Notes: a model not told the origin generated them from the letters alone. A stretch of 64,000 nucleotides of DNA from Brevibacillus sp. SYP-B805 (GCF_011059135.1 NZ_JAALGD010000005.1:178305-242304), one strand, 5' to 3'; shown: positions 24,948 to 37,116, counted from the first letter of the stretch. Translations and numbers: made by a program.

Positions 24948-25970
24948 ATGAAGAGAAACATACTGGGCAGGACCGGTCTGGAGGTTTCCCATCTCGGTTT
25001 TGGCGCCATGCGCCTGCAGGGGGTCAGCGAACAGGAAGCCGCACGGGTGCTGCATCATGCGCTCGACCGCGGCATTACTTATATCGATACTGCCGCGGAG
25101 TACGGAGACAGCGAAGAAAAGGTGGGCAGGGCGATCGCCGCGCGCAGGGCGGAATACGTGCTGGCCACCAAGACGAAGAAGCGGGATTACGCGGCAGCCA
25201 AGGCGGAGATCGAAAATAGTCTGCGTCTTCTGAAAACGGATTACATCGACATTATCCAGATTCATTACGTGAATTATGTCCAGGAATACAAACAGGTGAA
25301 AGGGCCGGAGGGGGCCTTGCGGGCTGCCGAAGAGCTGAAAGCGAAAGGCTACATCGGCCATATCGGGATTACCGGACATCGGCCGGAGCTGTTGGCGCGC
25401 TGGCTGAAGGACTATCCGTTTGATACGGTGCTGTTTCATCTCAACATGGCCCAGCCCTTCGCGGAGCGCGAGCTGATGCCGACCGCCCTTGAGGAGCAGG
25501 TCGGCATGATCGCCATGAAGCCGCTGTCCGGCCCGTTTTTCTCCCATGTGCGGGAGGCGATCCGCTATTCGGCCGGCTCATCCGCTCATGTGATACTGTC
25601 GGGCATGAAAAGCGTGGAGGAAGTGGACATGAACCTGGCGGCGATGGAAGGCGACATCACGCCCGAGGAGCGGCAGAGCCTGCTCGCCCTGGCGGAAGGG
25701 CTGGATGCGCACGGATGCCGCCGCTGCAACTACTGCTCCTGTCCGCTGGGGATCCGGATTCCGGATACCTTGATCCCGTCGCGCTACCGGGAACGGTTCG
25801 GCCTGCTGGAAGCGGGCGAACAGCTGTGGGAGAAATCGGCCGCCAAATTCGCGGCATGCCTGGAACATGAACGATGCCGGGAGAAGCCGCTGTGTGAGCA
25901 GGCTTGTCCGTACCACCTGCCCATCCAGGAGGAAATCCGCCGCCTGGCGCAGGTGCAGATCAGCCGTTAA
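24948..25970 (+). CDS. Aldo/keto reductase with C-terminal 4Fe-4S domain
   Basis: 340 residues. The N-terminal AKR barrel (1-270) has the GLEVSHLGFGAMRL start, the catalytic Asp/Tyr in IDTAAEYGDSE and Lys in LATKTKK. The C-terminal 70 residues carry CRRCNYCSCPLGI and later CREKPLCEQACP, a ferredoxin-like cysteine set for an iron-sulfur cluster. This fused type is known in anaerobes and Bacillales, with unknown substrate. It is followed 13 nt later by the M20 amidohydrolase, so the two may act in one pathway. Confidence 0.88.
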   Translation: MKRNILGRTGLEVSHLGFGAMRLQGVSEQEAARVLHHALDRGITYIDTAAEYGDSEEKVGRAIAARRAEYVLATKTKKRDYAAAKAEIENSLRLLKTDYIDIIQIHYVNYVQEYKQVKGPEGALRAAEELKAKGYIGHIGITGHRPELLARWLKDYPFDTVLFHLNMAQPFAERELMPTALEEQVGMIAMKPLSGPFFSHVREAIRYSAGSSAHVILSGMKSVEEVDMNLAAMEGDITPEERQSLLALAEGLDAHGCRRCNYCSCPLGIRIPDTLIPSRYRERFGLLEAGEQLWEKSAAKFAACLEHERCREKPLCEQACPYHLPIQEEIRRLAQVQISR

Positions 25971-25983
25971 AGGGGAGAAGTAG

Positions 25984-27153
25984 ATGAATACATCGAGGAT
26001 AAAGGAAACGGTGGAAAAACGGCGGGAGCAGATCATGTCCACCTTTGACCATCTGCATGCCCATCCGGAAATCAGCTGGAAGGAAGTGGAGACCACCCGC
26101 TATCTGGCGGAGCGGGCGCGTGCCCTGGGGCTGCGGGTGACGACGTTTGACGACTGCACCGGTCTGGTGGCGGAATGGGGGGAAGGCAAACCGGTGATCG
26201 GTCTGCGCACCGATATCGATGCGCTGTGGCAGGAGGTGGACGGTACCTGGCGGGCCAACCATTCCTGCGGCCATGATGCCCATATGACCTTGGTTCTGGA
26301 AACGCTCGAGACGCTGAAATCGTCCGGCTTCCAGCCCCCAGGCACGCTGAAGGTCCTGTTTCAGCCGGCGGAAGAAAAGGGGACCGGCGCCCTGAAGCTG
26401 GTGGAGAAAGGGGTGGTCGATGACATCGACTACCTGTTCGGCGTGCATCTGCGCCCGATCCAGGAAATGGAGGCGGGCTGTGCCGGACCGGCGATCTACA
26501 ACGGAGCAGCCATGTTTCTCGAAGGGGAGATAGCCGGAACAGCCGCACATGGCGCGCGGCCCCACCTGGGCATCAACGCGATCGAAGCGGCAGCGGCCAT
26601 CGTGCATGGCTTGGGCGCCGTTCATACCGATCCGGTTGTGCCGGCCACGGTGAAGATGACGATGCTGCAGGCGGGAGGAGAGAACTACAACATCATTCCC
26701 GACCGCGCGACGTTTGCGCTTGATTTGCGCGCGCAGACAAACCAGGCGATGGATGATCTCCTCAGCCGTGTCCGGAAGGTGATCGCCGGTGTGGAAGCGA
26801 TGTTCGGCGCCACCATCACGCTGAAAACCGGCTCCCGCATGGTGGCGGCGGAAGTGGACGGGCAAGCGAAAAAGCTGATGGAACAGGCGATCGTCGACGT
26901 GCTGGGCGAAGAGGGCCTGCGGCCGGCGCCGGTCAGTCCGGGCGCGGAGGATTTCCACTTTTATACCGTGGAAAGGCCCCATCTCAAGGCGACGATGCTG
27001 GCGCTCGGCTGTGACCTGCAGCCGGGGCTGCACCATCCGCACATGCGGTTCAAGCGGGAAGCGCTGTTGGACGGGGTGGCGATCCTGTCGCGCGTGGTGA
27101 TCCGCGCATTTGAAGAAACTTCTGCAACCTTGGACAATCCTGTCCGCGTCTGA
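25984..27153 (+). CDS. M20-family amidohydrolase / N-acyl amino acid hydrolase
   Basis: 389 residues. Metal and catalytic motifs: LHAHPEISWKE, GLRTDIDAL, HSCGHDAHM and PAEEKGTGA, a dimerisation insert near TAAHGARPHLG, and the C-terminal SPGAEDFHFY. Members cleave N-acyl, carbamoyl or amide bonds of amino-acid derivatives in the cytosol. AAAGGGGAG lies before the ATG. It is the second gene of the AKR operon and ends at a strong terminator. Confidence 0.9.
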   Translation: MNTSRIKETVEKRREQIMSTFDHLHAHPEISWKEVETTRYLAERARALGLRVTTFDDCTGLVAEWGEGKPVIGLRTDIDALWQEVDGTWRANHSCGHDAHMTLVLETLETLKSSGFQPPGTLKVLFQPAEEKGTGALKLVEKGVVDDIDYLFGVHLRPIQEMEAGCAGPAIYNGAAMFLEGEIAGTAAHGARPHLGINAIEAAAAIVHGLGAVHTDPVVPATVKMTMLQAGGENYNIIPDRATFALDLRAQTNQAMDDLLSRVRKVIAGVEAMFGATITLKTGSRMVAAEVDGQAKKLMEQAIVDVLGEEGLRPAPVSPGAEDFHFYTVERPHLKATMLALGCDLQPGLHHPHMRFKREALLDGVAILSRVVIRAFEETSATLDNPVRV

Positions 27154-27181
27154 AGGGACAGCAACACAACTACCCCTTTTG

Positions 27182-27213
27182 CAACCGTCTGGGTATCCAG
27201 GCGGTTGTTTTTT
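27182..27213 (+). terminator. Intrinsic terminator
   Basis: CAACCGTCTGG pairs with CCAGGCGGTTG around GTAT, followed by T6. It ends the AKR/amidohydrolase operon. Confidence 0.87.
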
Positions 27214-27289
27214 GGGAAGACTTCCCCTGGACAACCCTTCACATTTTTTTCACACCTTGCACAAAAATCATGTAGCTTAATTCATTAAA

Positions 27290-27300
27290 TGTGATATACT
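27290..27300 (+). promoter_or_regulatory. pckA -10 region with CcpN-like operator
   Basis: TGTGATATACT fits every position of TRTGHYATAYW, the consensus I recall for the gluconeogenesis repressor CcpN. It overlaps a plausible -10 (TATACT, 27295-27300). The -35 is weak. In B. subtilis CcpN represses pckA and gapB in glucose, so the site suits the gene. Confidence 0.55.
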
Positions 27301-27368
27301 AATTTCATACCAAGCGATTATTAGAAAAATTTTATTGGGATATGATCAGGGGAAGGAGTTCGTTCACA

Positions 27369-28949
27369 ATGGAAACCAAAACGGTTAAACAACTGGCTGA
27401 CGTACTGGCTGCCACCACCGTTTTTTATAATTTGCCGGTTGCTCAACTGGTCGAGATAGCTGTAAAGCGCGGAGAAGGGGTCTTGACGGACAAAGGGGCC
27501 CTGAACACGCTGACAGGAAAATTTACTGGCCGTTCCCCGAAAGACAAGTTTATTGTGGACGAAGCTTCTGTCCGCGACATAATCAACTGGGGAGCCGAGA
27601 ATCAACGGATTGCCCCGGATAAATTCGACCGCCTGCATGCGGATGTGCTTGATTATCTGCAGAAGAAGGAACTGTTCGTCTTCGACGGCTTCGCCGGTGC
27701 AGCGGAAGACTACCGCCTGCCGATTCGCGTGGTGAATGAATACGCTTGGCACAATCTGTTTGCCCGCCAGCTGTTTATCCGCCCGACGGCAGCCGAACTG
27801 GAGGGTCATCAGGCGGAATTTACCGTCATCGCGGCTCCCGGGTTCAAAGCCGATCCGGCAGTGCACGGCACCCGTTCGGAAACGTTCATCATCATCAGCT
27901 TCGAAAAGAAAACCGTGCTGATCGGCGGAACGGAATACGCCGGCGAAATGAAAAAATCGATTTTCAGCGTCATGAATCTGCTGCTGCCGCAGCGCAACGT
28001 CCTGTCGATGCACTGCTCGGCCAATATCGGCAAAGACGGCGATGTGGCCCTCTTCTTCGGGCTTTCCGGCACCGGCAAGACGACGCTTTCCGCCGATCCC
28101 AACCGCTTCCTGATCGGGGATGACGAGCACGGCTGGTCGAATGACGGCGTCTTCAACCTGGAAGGCGGTTGCTACGCCAAGTGCATCCGCCTGTCCGAAG
28201 AAGGGGAGCCGCAGATCTGGAAAGCGATCAATTTCGGCACGGTGCTGGAGAATGTCGTGATCGATCCGCTTACCCGGACTGCCGATTATGACAGCGACGC
28301 CTATACGGAAAATACCCGTGCCGCCTATCCGGTTGAAATGATTCCGGGCGCGGTCATTCCCGGGGTGGGCGGACATCCGAAGGTGATCATCTTTCTGACG
28401 GCCGACTCGTTCGGCGTCATTCCACCGATCGCCAAGCTGAACCGCGAACAGGCGATGTACCACTTCCTTTCCGGTTACACGAGCAAGATGGCGGGAACCG
28501 AACGGGGCGTAACCACCCCGCAGACCGAGTTCTCCACCTGCTTCGGGTCGCCGTTCCTGCCGCTGCGGCCGCTTGTCTATGCCGAGATGCTGGGCAGGAA
28601 AATCGTGGAGCACGATGTGCGCGTCTACCTGGTGAACACAGGCTGGACCGGCGGCCCGGTCGGGGTTGGCAAGCGCATGAACCTGGCGTACACCCGCGCG
28701 ATGGTGACCGCGGCGCTGAACGGCGAGCTGGAGAATGCGGAATTCGTTACCGATCCGGTGTTTGGCGTGCAGGTGCCGACCTCCTGCCCGGGTGTCCCGG
28801 CAGAGGTGCTGCAGCCGCGCAACACGTGGGAAGACAAGGAGGCATACGACAGGCAGGCCCGCGATCTGGCCGCCCGTTTTGCCGACAACTTCTCCCGGAA
28901 ATTCCCGGATGCCGCAGAGATCGCAAAAGCGGGTCCGCAGGTAAACTAA
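27369..28949 (+). CDS. pckA: Phosphoenolpyruvate carboxykinase (ATP)
   Basis: 526 residues, the family length. The kinase P-loop is [13 protein letters not shown], with the substrate Arg and kinase-1a regions ([24 protein letters not shown]) and NTGWTGGP. It converts oxaloacetate and ATP to PEP, ADP and CO2, the first step of gluconeogenesis. The start at 27369 follows GGGGAAGGAG by 9 nt. It is monocistronic, with its own regulated promoter and terminator. Confidence 0.96.
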   Translation: METKTVKQLADVLAATTVFYNLPVAQLVEIAVKRGEGVLTDKGALNTLTGKFTGRSPKDKFIVDEASVRDIINWGAENQRIAPDKFDRLHADVLDYLQKKELFVFDGFAGAAEDYRLPIRVVNEYAWHNLFARQLFIRPTAAELEGHQAEFTVIAAPGFKADPAVHGTRSETFIIISFEKKTVLIGGTEYAGEMKKSIFSVMNLLLPQRNVLSMHCSANIGKDGDVALFFGLSGTGKTTLSADPNRFLIGDDEHGWSNDGVFNLEGGCYAKCIRLSEEGEPQIWKAINFGTVLENVVIDPLTRTADYDSDAYTENTRAAYPVEMIPGAVIPGVGGHPKVIIFLTADSFGVIPPIAKLNREQAMYHFLSGYTSKMAGTERGVTTPQTEFSTCFGSPFLPLRPLVYAEMLGRKIVEHDVRVYLVNTGWTGGPVGVGKRMNLAYTRAMVTAALNGELENAEFVTDPVFGVQVPTSCPGVPAEVLQPRNTWEDKEAYDRQARDLAARFADNFSRKFPDAAEIAKAGPQVN

Positions 28950-28969
28950 GGGAACATGCCGAATAGGAA

Positions 28970-29015
28970 AGCTCTCCTCCTTCGCTCCGATGCGAACAGG
29001 AGGAGGGCTTTTTTG
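28970..29015 (+). terminator. Intrinsic terminator of pckA
   Basis: AAGCTCTCCTCCT pairs with AGGAGGAGGGCTT, loop of about 20 nt, then T-tract. Confidence 0.82.
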
Positions 29016-29106
29016 CGTCTTTGAAAAAAAGATCATTTTGCCGCCAACCAAAACGGCCGATTTCGCCTCTAACAGGATAGAAACGAAAAAAGGAGGCGCA
29101 TCAAAG

Positions 29107-29649
29107 ATGGATGCAGCTTTCGTGGAAGACGCCGAACGGGCCGTCGCCGGAGAAAAGGAAGCGTTCGTCCGCCTGGTCATGGGCATGGAGCGGACGCTCT
29201 ACCGGGTCTCCCGGTCCATTCTGAAGTCGGACAGCGAGTGCGTCGATGCCGTGCAGGAAGCGGTGCTGAACGCCTACCATGCCGTGCATACGCTCCGGGA
29301 GCCGCGCTTTTTCAAGACCTGGATGGTCCAGATTCTGATGAATGTCTGCTACCGGATGGCCCGTGAGAAAACCAAGGTGGTTCTGCTTCCTGATCCAGAG
29401 CGGCGGGAAACGGAGCGCAGCCTGGAGGCCCATGTGGAATTGCGGGAGGCGCTGGATGCGCTGGAGGAGGATTTGCGGCTGGCGATCGAGCTGCACTATT
29501 TGGAAGGGTTTACGGTGAAGGAGATGGCCGAGATCCTGCAGGTGGCCGAAGGGACGATCAAATCCCGCCTGGCGAAGGCCCGGACCAAACTGGCCAGCTG
29601 GTTTTTGTCTGATGACGGAGAAAGGGGATGGGTGATCTATGAGCGATAG
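29107..29649 (+). CDS. ECF-type sigma-70 family RNA polymerase sigma factor
   Basis: 180 residues: sigma2 region (residues 10-80, VMGMERTLYRVSRSILKSDSECVDAVQEA, cut here as one helix-rich block) and sigma4 HTH (about 115-170, LEGFTVKEMAEILQVAEGT then IKSRLAKAR). AAAGGAGG lies before the ATG. It overlaps by 11 nt the following DUF4179 anti-sigma-like gene, so the two are co-translated. That arrangement matches the SigV/RsiV-like pairs of Bacillales. The sensed stress and regulon are unknown; a promoter resembling a known ECF consensus was not convincingly found upstream. Confidence 0.9.
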   Translation: MDAAFVEDAERAVAGEKEAFVRLVMGMERTLYRVSRSILKSDSECVDAVQEAVLNAYHAVHTLREPRFFKTWMVQILMNVCYRMAREKTKVVLLPDPERRETERSLEAHVELREALDALEEDLRLAIELHYLEGFTVKEMAEILQVAEGTIKSRLAKARTKLASWFLSDDGERGWVIYER

Positions 29650-31210
29650 GCTGGAACAACGCGTGGACGAATGGCTGAAACTGACTGCGCAGTCCCAGGA
29701 GGAAAGCGTTCCCCGGGCATTTCACGAAGCGTTGGTGCGGATGCTGGAGAACCTGCCGGAGAGGGACGGCAGGGTACCTGTGAAGCCCCGGCAGCCGTTC
29801 TCCCGATCCAAAAAATACCTGCTGGCCGCCGCTTCCGCTGCTGTCATCGTCACCGGATTGGCCGCCGGTACCTATGTATCCCCGACGTTTGCCGAATGGA
29901 TCAAGTCGTTCTTCACGCGTCCCGAACTGGATAAAGGATGGCAGGCTGCTGCCCAGCAGGGCTTCTCGCAGCTGCCGCAGGCGGCGGTGACGGATCAGGG
30001 CATCACCCTGAAAGTGATGGAAGTGCTGGCCGACACCAAACGGCTCATTTTCACGTACAGCCTGGAGAAAACGGACGGAACCCCGCTTGATCCCACGTCC
30101 ATCTTCCAGAAGGAAACATACGGACGCTATACCGATTACTACATCAAGGACCGCAACAATTTTTACCTTACCGACGAGAAGGGGAATGTGGTCTCCGAAA
30201 GCATCACGTATGGACTGCTTTCCGGCCAAAAGGTGACCCAAAGCTTCCGCAGCGTCACCCCGCACGACGGCAGGTTTGCGGATGTATCGTTTTATCTGAA
30301 GCCCAATGTGGCGCCCAAGCAGATTTATTTGAACATCCTGTTGAAAAAGGTGGACGGCGTGGATGGCACATGGTCGCTCAAGGTGCCGGTTGACCTGGAA
30401 AAAAGCATCGCCGCGACCATGACGGTTCCGGTGAACGCCACCTATACGACTCCGTCCGGGCTGGTGATCGAACTGGAAGATGTCACCTATTCGCCGACCG
30501 TGACTACGTTCAGGATCCGATCCGAGTGGACAGGGAAAGCGTTGCAGGAGATGAGAGCCAACCATCCCGAGTATTTTGTCGATGAGAAACGGGATCGGCT
30601 CATTTATCACAGCGTGCATTACGATGTGGTGGATGAGACGGGCAAGGTGGTGGCGACGACGGACCCGGCAGCCTACCAGAAGTCAGGCGGGGAACTGTTT
30701 CATCAGGAAGAGATCGACCCGAATGATCGTTCCCGGGGAAGCATTTCCATCGTCAGCCAATCGTTTGCACCGCTGGATAGGAACAAGACGTATAAGCTGG
30801 TGTTGAGAGGTATCGCCCGGACGGAACGGCCCATGAAGGCGTGGAAAGTAAACCTGAAAGACCTGGAGAACCAACAAGCCTCATTTGCCTACAAGGATTT
30901 CCGCGCGGCCATTACCGGCATCCGGTACGGAGAAGAGAGCAGCATCCTGGAAATGGAGCAGGAGGTTACGACGATGGGCGGCGATTTCGAGGTGCTGGAT
31001 GAAGCGGGAAACGTGCTGCCGATCAAAGAGGAGGAGAGCAAGATCGAGCTGGGCGAGCCGGAGTCCGGAACCATGATGCGCCGGATCAAGGTGCAGCTTC
31101 CCGTCGAAGGCTTGACGCAGAAGACTCAATCGATCACCCTGCGGCTGCGAACCGTAAGCACGTTCGACCGCAACGTCGACTGGCAGGTGGAGATTCCGCC
31201 GCGGAAATGA
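29639..31210 (+). CDS. DUF4179-type membrane anti-sigma factor
   Basis: 523 residues. A cytosolic N-terminus of about 65 residues would hold the sigma factor. One transmembrane helix follows (KYLLAAASAAVIVTGLAAG, about 62-80), then a long extracytoplasmic region with a DUF4179-like domain (TPTFAEWIKSF-type start, YSLEKTDGTPL) and Ig-like beta repeats. The tight overlap with the ECF sigma gene supports the role. Release of the sigma factor would need proteolysis or a conformational signal from outside the cell. A terminator follows. Confidence 0.85.
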   Translation: MSDRLEQRVDEWLKLTAQSQEESVPRAFHEALVRMLENLPERDGRVPVKPRQPFSRSKKYLLAAASAAVIVTGLAAGTYVSPTFAEWIKSFFTRPELDKGWQAAAQQGFSQLPQAAVTDQGITLKVMEVLADTKRLIFTYSLEKTDGTPLDPTSIFQKETYGRYTDYYIKDRNNFYLTDEKGNVVSESITYGLLSGQKVTQSFRSVTPHDGRFADVSFYLKPNVAPKQIYLNILLKKVDGVDGTWSLKVPVDLEKSIAATMTVPVNATYTTPSGLVIELEDVTYSPTVTTFRIRSEWTGKALQEMRANHPEYFVDEKRDRLIYHSVHYDVVDETGKVVATTDPAAYQKSGGELFHQEEIDPNDRSRGSISIVSQSFAPLDRNKTYKLVLRGIARTERPMKAWKVNLKDLENQQASFAYKDFRAAITGIRYGEESSILEMEQEVTTMGGDFEVLDEAGNVLPIKEEESKIELGEPESGTMMRRIKVQLPVEGLTQKTQSITLRLRTVSTFDRNVDWQVEIPPRK

Positions 31211-31221
31211 GGAAACACCGC

Positions 31222-31253
31222 AAGCCTGGCACAGGGCCAGGCTTCTTGATTTT
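31222..31253 (+). terminator. Intrinsic terminator
   Basis: AAGCCTGGC pairs with GCCAGGCTT around ACAGG; CTTGATTTT follows. Confidence 0.75.
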
Positions 31254-31321
31254 GTCAGCGGACGGAAACGGACATGCTGCAAAAGATAAGCGCAGGGTAC
31301 ATTTCCGGATCTCCGCCCCTG

Positions 31322-31350
31322 TTGCGCTGGGCAAGAAAAACAACTATACT
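31322..31350 (+). promoter_or_regulatory. Sigma-A promoter of the nitroreductase gene
   Basis: TTGCGC (31322-31327), 17 bp, TATACT (31345-31350), 41 bp before the ATG. Confidence 0.6.
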
Positions 31351-31391
31351 ATGTATTGCTGCTAACAAATGTAAAGCAAAGGAGATTTGAC

Positions 31392-32033
31392 ATGATGAAC
31401 ACAACGCCAACCAACACGTCAACCGATTTCTTCGAAGTGGTGAAATCCCGGCGTGCCGTTAAACAATACGATGCGAGCTATCAAATGAGCGAGGCGGAGC
31501 TCAAGGAACTGCTCGAAATCGCCGGACGTGCTCCTTCCTCCTGGAATCTGCAGCATTGGAAGTTTTTTGTGATTACGGATCAGGATGCGAAACAGCGCCT
31601 TCTGCCCATCGCTTACGGCCAGCAGCAGGTGGTGGATGCTTCCGCCGTCATCGCCGTTCTTGGCGACCTGGAAGCGAATCGCAATGCGGAGGCGGTTTTC
31701 GGCCCTGCCGTGGCAGCCGGTCTCATGTCTGCCGAGGTGAAGCAGAATCTTGTCGCCCAAATCAACGGCGCCTACACGATTCCGACCGTGCCGCGCGACG
31801 AGGCAATCCGCAATGCGTCGCTGGCAGCCATGACCCTGATGCTGGCAGCGCGGGCCAAAGGGCTGGACACATGCCCAATGGGAGGATTCGACGCCCAAAA
31901 ATTTGTGGAAGAATTCCGTGTGCCAAGCCGTTATCTGCCGGTCATGCTGATCACCGTCGGCAAAGCGGCGCAGCCCGGCCGTCCGAGCAATCGCTTCCCG
32001 GTGGAAGAGACGATTGTCTGGAACCGTTTTTGA
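31392..32033 (+). CDS. Nitroreductase-family flavoprotein
   Basis: 213 residues. FMN-binding motifs: SRRAVKQYD at the N-terminus, APSSWNLQHWKF, and GLDTCPMGGFD then LPVMLITVGK near the end. These NAD(P)H-dependent enzymes reduce nitro compounds, quinones or enones. The physiological substrate is unknown (YodC/YdgI-like). AAAGGAGA precedes two adjacent ATGs (31392 and 31395); the first is used. Confidence 0.9.
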   Translation: MMNTTPTNTSTDFFEVVKSRRAVKQYDASYQMSEAELKELLEIAGRAPSSWNLQHWKFFVITDQDAKQRLLPIAYGQQQVVDASAVIAVLGDLEANRNAEAVFGPAVAAGLMSAEVKQNLVAQINGAYTIPTVPRDEAIRNASLAAMTLMLAARAKGLDTCPMGGFDAQKFVEEFRVPSRYLPVMLITVGKAAQPGRPSNRFPVEETIVWNRF

Positions 32034-32045
32034 ATAAAAGCCATC

Positions 32046-32076
32046 CTGCAGGGAGCACCTCACCGGGTGCTCCCTT
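32046..32076 (+). terminator. Terminator hairpin, first of two identical 31-bp copies
   Basis: CTGCA then GGGAGCACC-TCACC-GGGTGCTCCC-TT. It directly follows the nitroreductase stop and would end it. An exact 31-bp copy lies 280 bp downstream, beyond the family B repeat. Confidence 0.78.
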
Positions 32077-32104
32077 CAGACTGATGACAAACTTCTGTTT
32101 GGGA

Positions 32105-32303
32105 CATGGAGTAATGGGGACAGGCGAGCTCCTTTGACGACCGACTTAGCGGAGAAACAAAGACGCGGGGTCACAGGGGGCGTGAGTCTCACATCGCTGA
32201 GACGCCCAGATGTTGAGCCCCCTGCCCGCGTCGCGTTTCGGAGCGGACAAAAGCCCACTTCCTCGCGGGTCGTCAAGAGAGCGAGCAGGAACCATTACCC
32301 ATG
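32105..32303 (+). repeat. Structured repeat family B, copy 2
   Basis: About 199 bp matching copy 1. Outer stem CATGG-AG-TAATGG (32105-32117) with CCATTA-C-CCATG (32292-32303). Copy 1 has CG where this has TA on the left arm and CG where this has TA on the right arm, so two base pairs changed together. The inner stems (GCTCCTTTGACGACC with GGTCGTCAAGAGAGC and the GACGCGGG/CCCGCGTC stem) are preserved. The copy is flanked by 31-bp direct repeats at 32046 and 32326. With its flanks it fills the 418-bp gap between nitroreductase and DUF1802 genes. Confidence 0.85.
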
Positions 32304-32325
32304 ATCGACCGACTTTGTCGGCACA

Positions 32326-32356
32326 CTGCAGGGAGCACCTCACCGGGTGCTCCCTT
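32326..32356 (+). repeat. Second identical 31-bp copy of the terminator hairpin
   Basis: Identical base for base to 32046-32076, starting CTGCAGGGAGCACC. The pair flanks family B copy 2 as direct repeats. Confidence 0.88.
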
Positions 32357-32391
32357 AACTGTTGGGACGGGTATGCTTGAAAACCTGTTTC

Positions 32392-32400
32392 ATGCTATAA
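32392..32400 (+). promoter_or_regulatory. Extended -10 promoter of the DUF1802 gene
   Basis: TGC-TATAAT is a consensus extended -10 with no clear -35, 52 bp before the start. Confidence 0.55.
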
Positions 32401-32452
32401 TAATGTACTGTTATCCATAAGGCACGTTTTGCTCAGAGAGGGGTTGGGTACG

Positions 32453-33043
32453 ATGATTACCTCCGTTCGACAACCGGTTTCCACGCTGGCGCTGAAGGAA
32501 TGGGCCGTTGCGGTCAAGGCGCTTGGGGAAGGCAAGCAGATCATTACCGTCCGCAAAGGCGGTTTGTACGAAGAGACGCGGGAGTTCAGGCTGGAGAACG
32601 ACACGTTTTATCTTTACCCGACGTATGAACACCAGAAGCCGGAAATGGTGAAGGAAGAATACCATCCGATGCTGGAGGCGACGTTGGCGGGGTGGAGCCC
32701 GGAGAAGACGACCGTCGAGATCGGCTACTTCGCCCACATCACGGACGACATCGAGCTGATGGATGAAGCGAAGTTGCGCGCGCTGGCGCCGTATCACATC
32801 TGGACCGACAATTTTGCCGATGTGCGCCTGCACTGGAAGAAGAAGCAGCCGCTGCACATCCTGTTTGCCCGGGTGTACCGCTTGGCCCAGCCGGTGACCA
32901 TTCCGATTGATGAGGCGTACAAGGGATGCAAATCCTGGCACCATCTGCTGCAGGAGATTGGTCAAGGCGATTTTGCCCCGGTGCTCACCGATGAGGAGTA
33001 TGAGGCGAAACGGACAGCGATCATGCAGGTCCTGAACGGCTAA
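32453..33043 (+). CDS. DUF1802 family protein
   Basis: 196 residues from ATG 32453 with AGAGAGGGG upstream. Contains LKEWAVAVKALGEGKQIITVRKGGL near the start (read as LKEWAVAVKAL and ITVRKGGLYE) and YPTYEHQ, the conserved blocks of DUF1802 as I recall them. Function unknown; cytosolic, no catalytic motif recognised. Monocistronic between its own promoter and terminator. Confidence 0.78.
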   Translation: MITSVRQPVSTLALKEWAVAVKALGEGKQIITVRKGGLYEETREFRLENDTFYLYPTYEHQKPEMVKEEYHPMLEATLAGWSPEKTTVEIGYFAHITDDIELMDEAKLRALAPYHIWTDNFADVRLHWKKKQPLHILFARVYRLAQPVTIPIDEAYKGCKSWHHLLQEIGQGDFAPVLTDEEYEAKRTAIMQVLNG

Positions 33044-33063
33044 CCGATCACGTGGAGATAGGG

Positions 33064-33090
33064 GAAGGCTTTCGCGCAAAGCCTTCTTTT
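33064..33090 (+). terminator. Intrinsic terminator
   Basis: GAAGGCTTT pairs with AAAGCCTTC around CGCGC, then TTTT. Confidence 0.83.
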
Positions 33091-33185
33091 CTACGTTTTT
33101 TCCATGCTGCACCAGACACGAAGGCGCGTTCGGAGCCATACATAATAAACATAAGAGTTTAAAAAATGCTGAAATAGTTCTATCC

Positions 33186-33214
33186 TTGATTTAAGATAAG
33201 AATTATTATAAGAT
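33186..33214 (+). promoter_or_regulatory. suf operon promoter with PerR/Fur-like box
   Basis: TTGATT (33186-33191), 17 bp, TAAGAT (33209-33214). TAAGAATTATTATAA at 33197-33211 overlaps the spacer and -10 and matches the PerR consensus TTATAATNATTATAA at 13 of 15 positions (Fur 12 of 15). The AT-rich context makes chance matches likely, so operator function is tentative. The leader to sufC is about 105 nt. Confidence 0.5.
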
Positions 33215-33323
33215 GGTAATTGAGAATGGATTGAGAATGATGCCGGATGGGAAGAGAGGAAGTACGTTCCTGTGCGCAGACCGGCCATTCCACAATCGAT
33301 ATGCATACTGGAGGGAAAGTAAG

Positions 33324-34112
33324 ATGACTGCTGTACCACATCTGCAAATAAACAATCTTCATGCCCGCATTGAAGAGAAGGAAATCATCAAGGGCCTCTC
33401 CCTGGAGATCAAGGGAGGCGAAGTTCATGCGATCATGGGGCCGAACGGGACGGGGAAATCCACGCTCGCCTCTACGCTGATGGGGCATCCCAAGTATGAA
33501 GTGACGGAGGGAAGCGTCACCCTGAACGGGGAGGATCTTCTGGAGATGGCCGTGGACGAGCGCGCCCGGGCTGGTCTGTTCCTTGCCATGCAGTATCCGT
33601 CCGAGATCAGCGGCGTCACCAACTCCGACTTTCTGCGTTCCGCCATCAACGCCCGCCGCGGGGAAGGCAACGAAATCTCGTTGATGAAGTTTATCCGCGA
33701 GCTGGACAAGAAAATGGCGACCCTCGAAATGGATGAATCCTTCGCGCACCGCTACCTGAACGAAGGCTTCTCCGGCGGTGAGAAAAAGCGCAATGAAATC
33801 CTGCAGATGATGATGCTTGAACCGAAAATCTGCATCCTCGACGAGATCGACTCCGGTCTCGATATCGACGCGTTGAAAGTGGTGGCCAAGGGCGTGAACG
33901 AGATGCGCACCGCTGACCGTGGCTTCCTGATCATCACGCACTACCAACGCCTGCTGAACTACATCAAGCCGGATTTCGTCCATGTCATGATGCAGGGCCG
34001 CATCGTGAAATCAGGCGGTCCCGAGCTGGCCGAACGCCTCGAGGCGGAAGGATACGACTGGATCAAGGAAGAGCTCGGCATCGTGGATGAAACCGTAAAC
34101 GCGAACGTGTAG
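33324..34112 (+). CDS. sufC: Fe-S cluster assembly ATPase SufC
   Basis: 262 residues. ABC-type ATPase with Walker [10 protein letters not shown], signature FSGGEKKR, and Walker [12 protein letters not shown]. It powers the SufBCD scaffold, which builds iron-sulfur clusters in the cytosol. ATG 33324 follows GGAGGGAAAG; the open frame extends upstream through the promoter leader and is not used. First gene of sufCDSUB, the Bacillus order. Confidence 0.97.
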   Translation: MTAVPHLQINNLHARIEEKEIIKGLSLEIKGGEVHAIMGPNGTGKSTLASTLMGHPKYEVTEGSVTLNGEDLLEMAVDERARAGLFLAMQYPSEISGVTNSDFLRSAINARRGEGNEISLMKFIRELDKKMATLEMDESFAHRYLNEGFSGGEKKRNEILQMMMLEPKICILDEIDSGLDIDALKVVAKGVNEMRTADRGFLIITHYQRLLNYIKPDFVHVMMQGRIVKSGGPELAERLEAEGYDWIKEELGIVDETVNANV

Positions 34113-34132
34113 GAGAAGGAGGCCATCCCAAG

Positions 34133-37080
<2,948 letters not shown>

Positions 37081-37116
37081 TACAAAAGAAGTAGAGGAAA
37101 AGGAGCGTGAGCGCAG

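Noticed and set aside
29040..29106. ECF autoregulatory promoter upstream of the sigma factor gene
   Set aside because: A CCAACC...CCTCTA arrangement is present but does not match a known ECF consensus well enough to call.
27321..29186. Minus-strand open frame of about 621 codons opposite pckA
   Set aside because: Shadow of the pckA reading frame; no promoter, ribosome site or motif.
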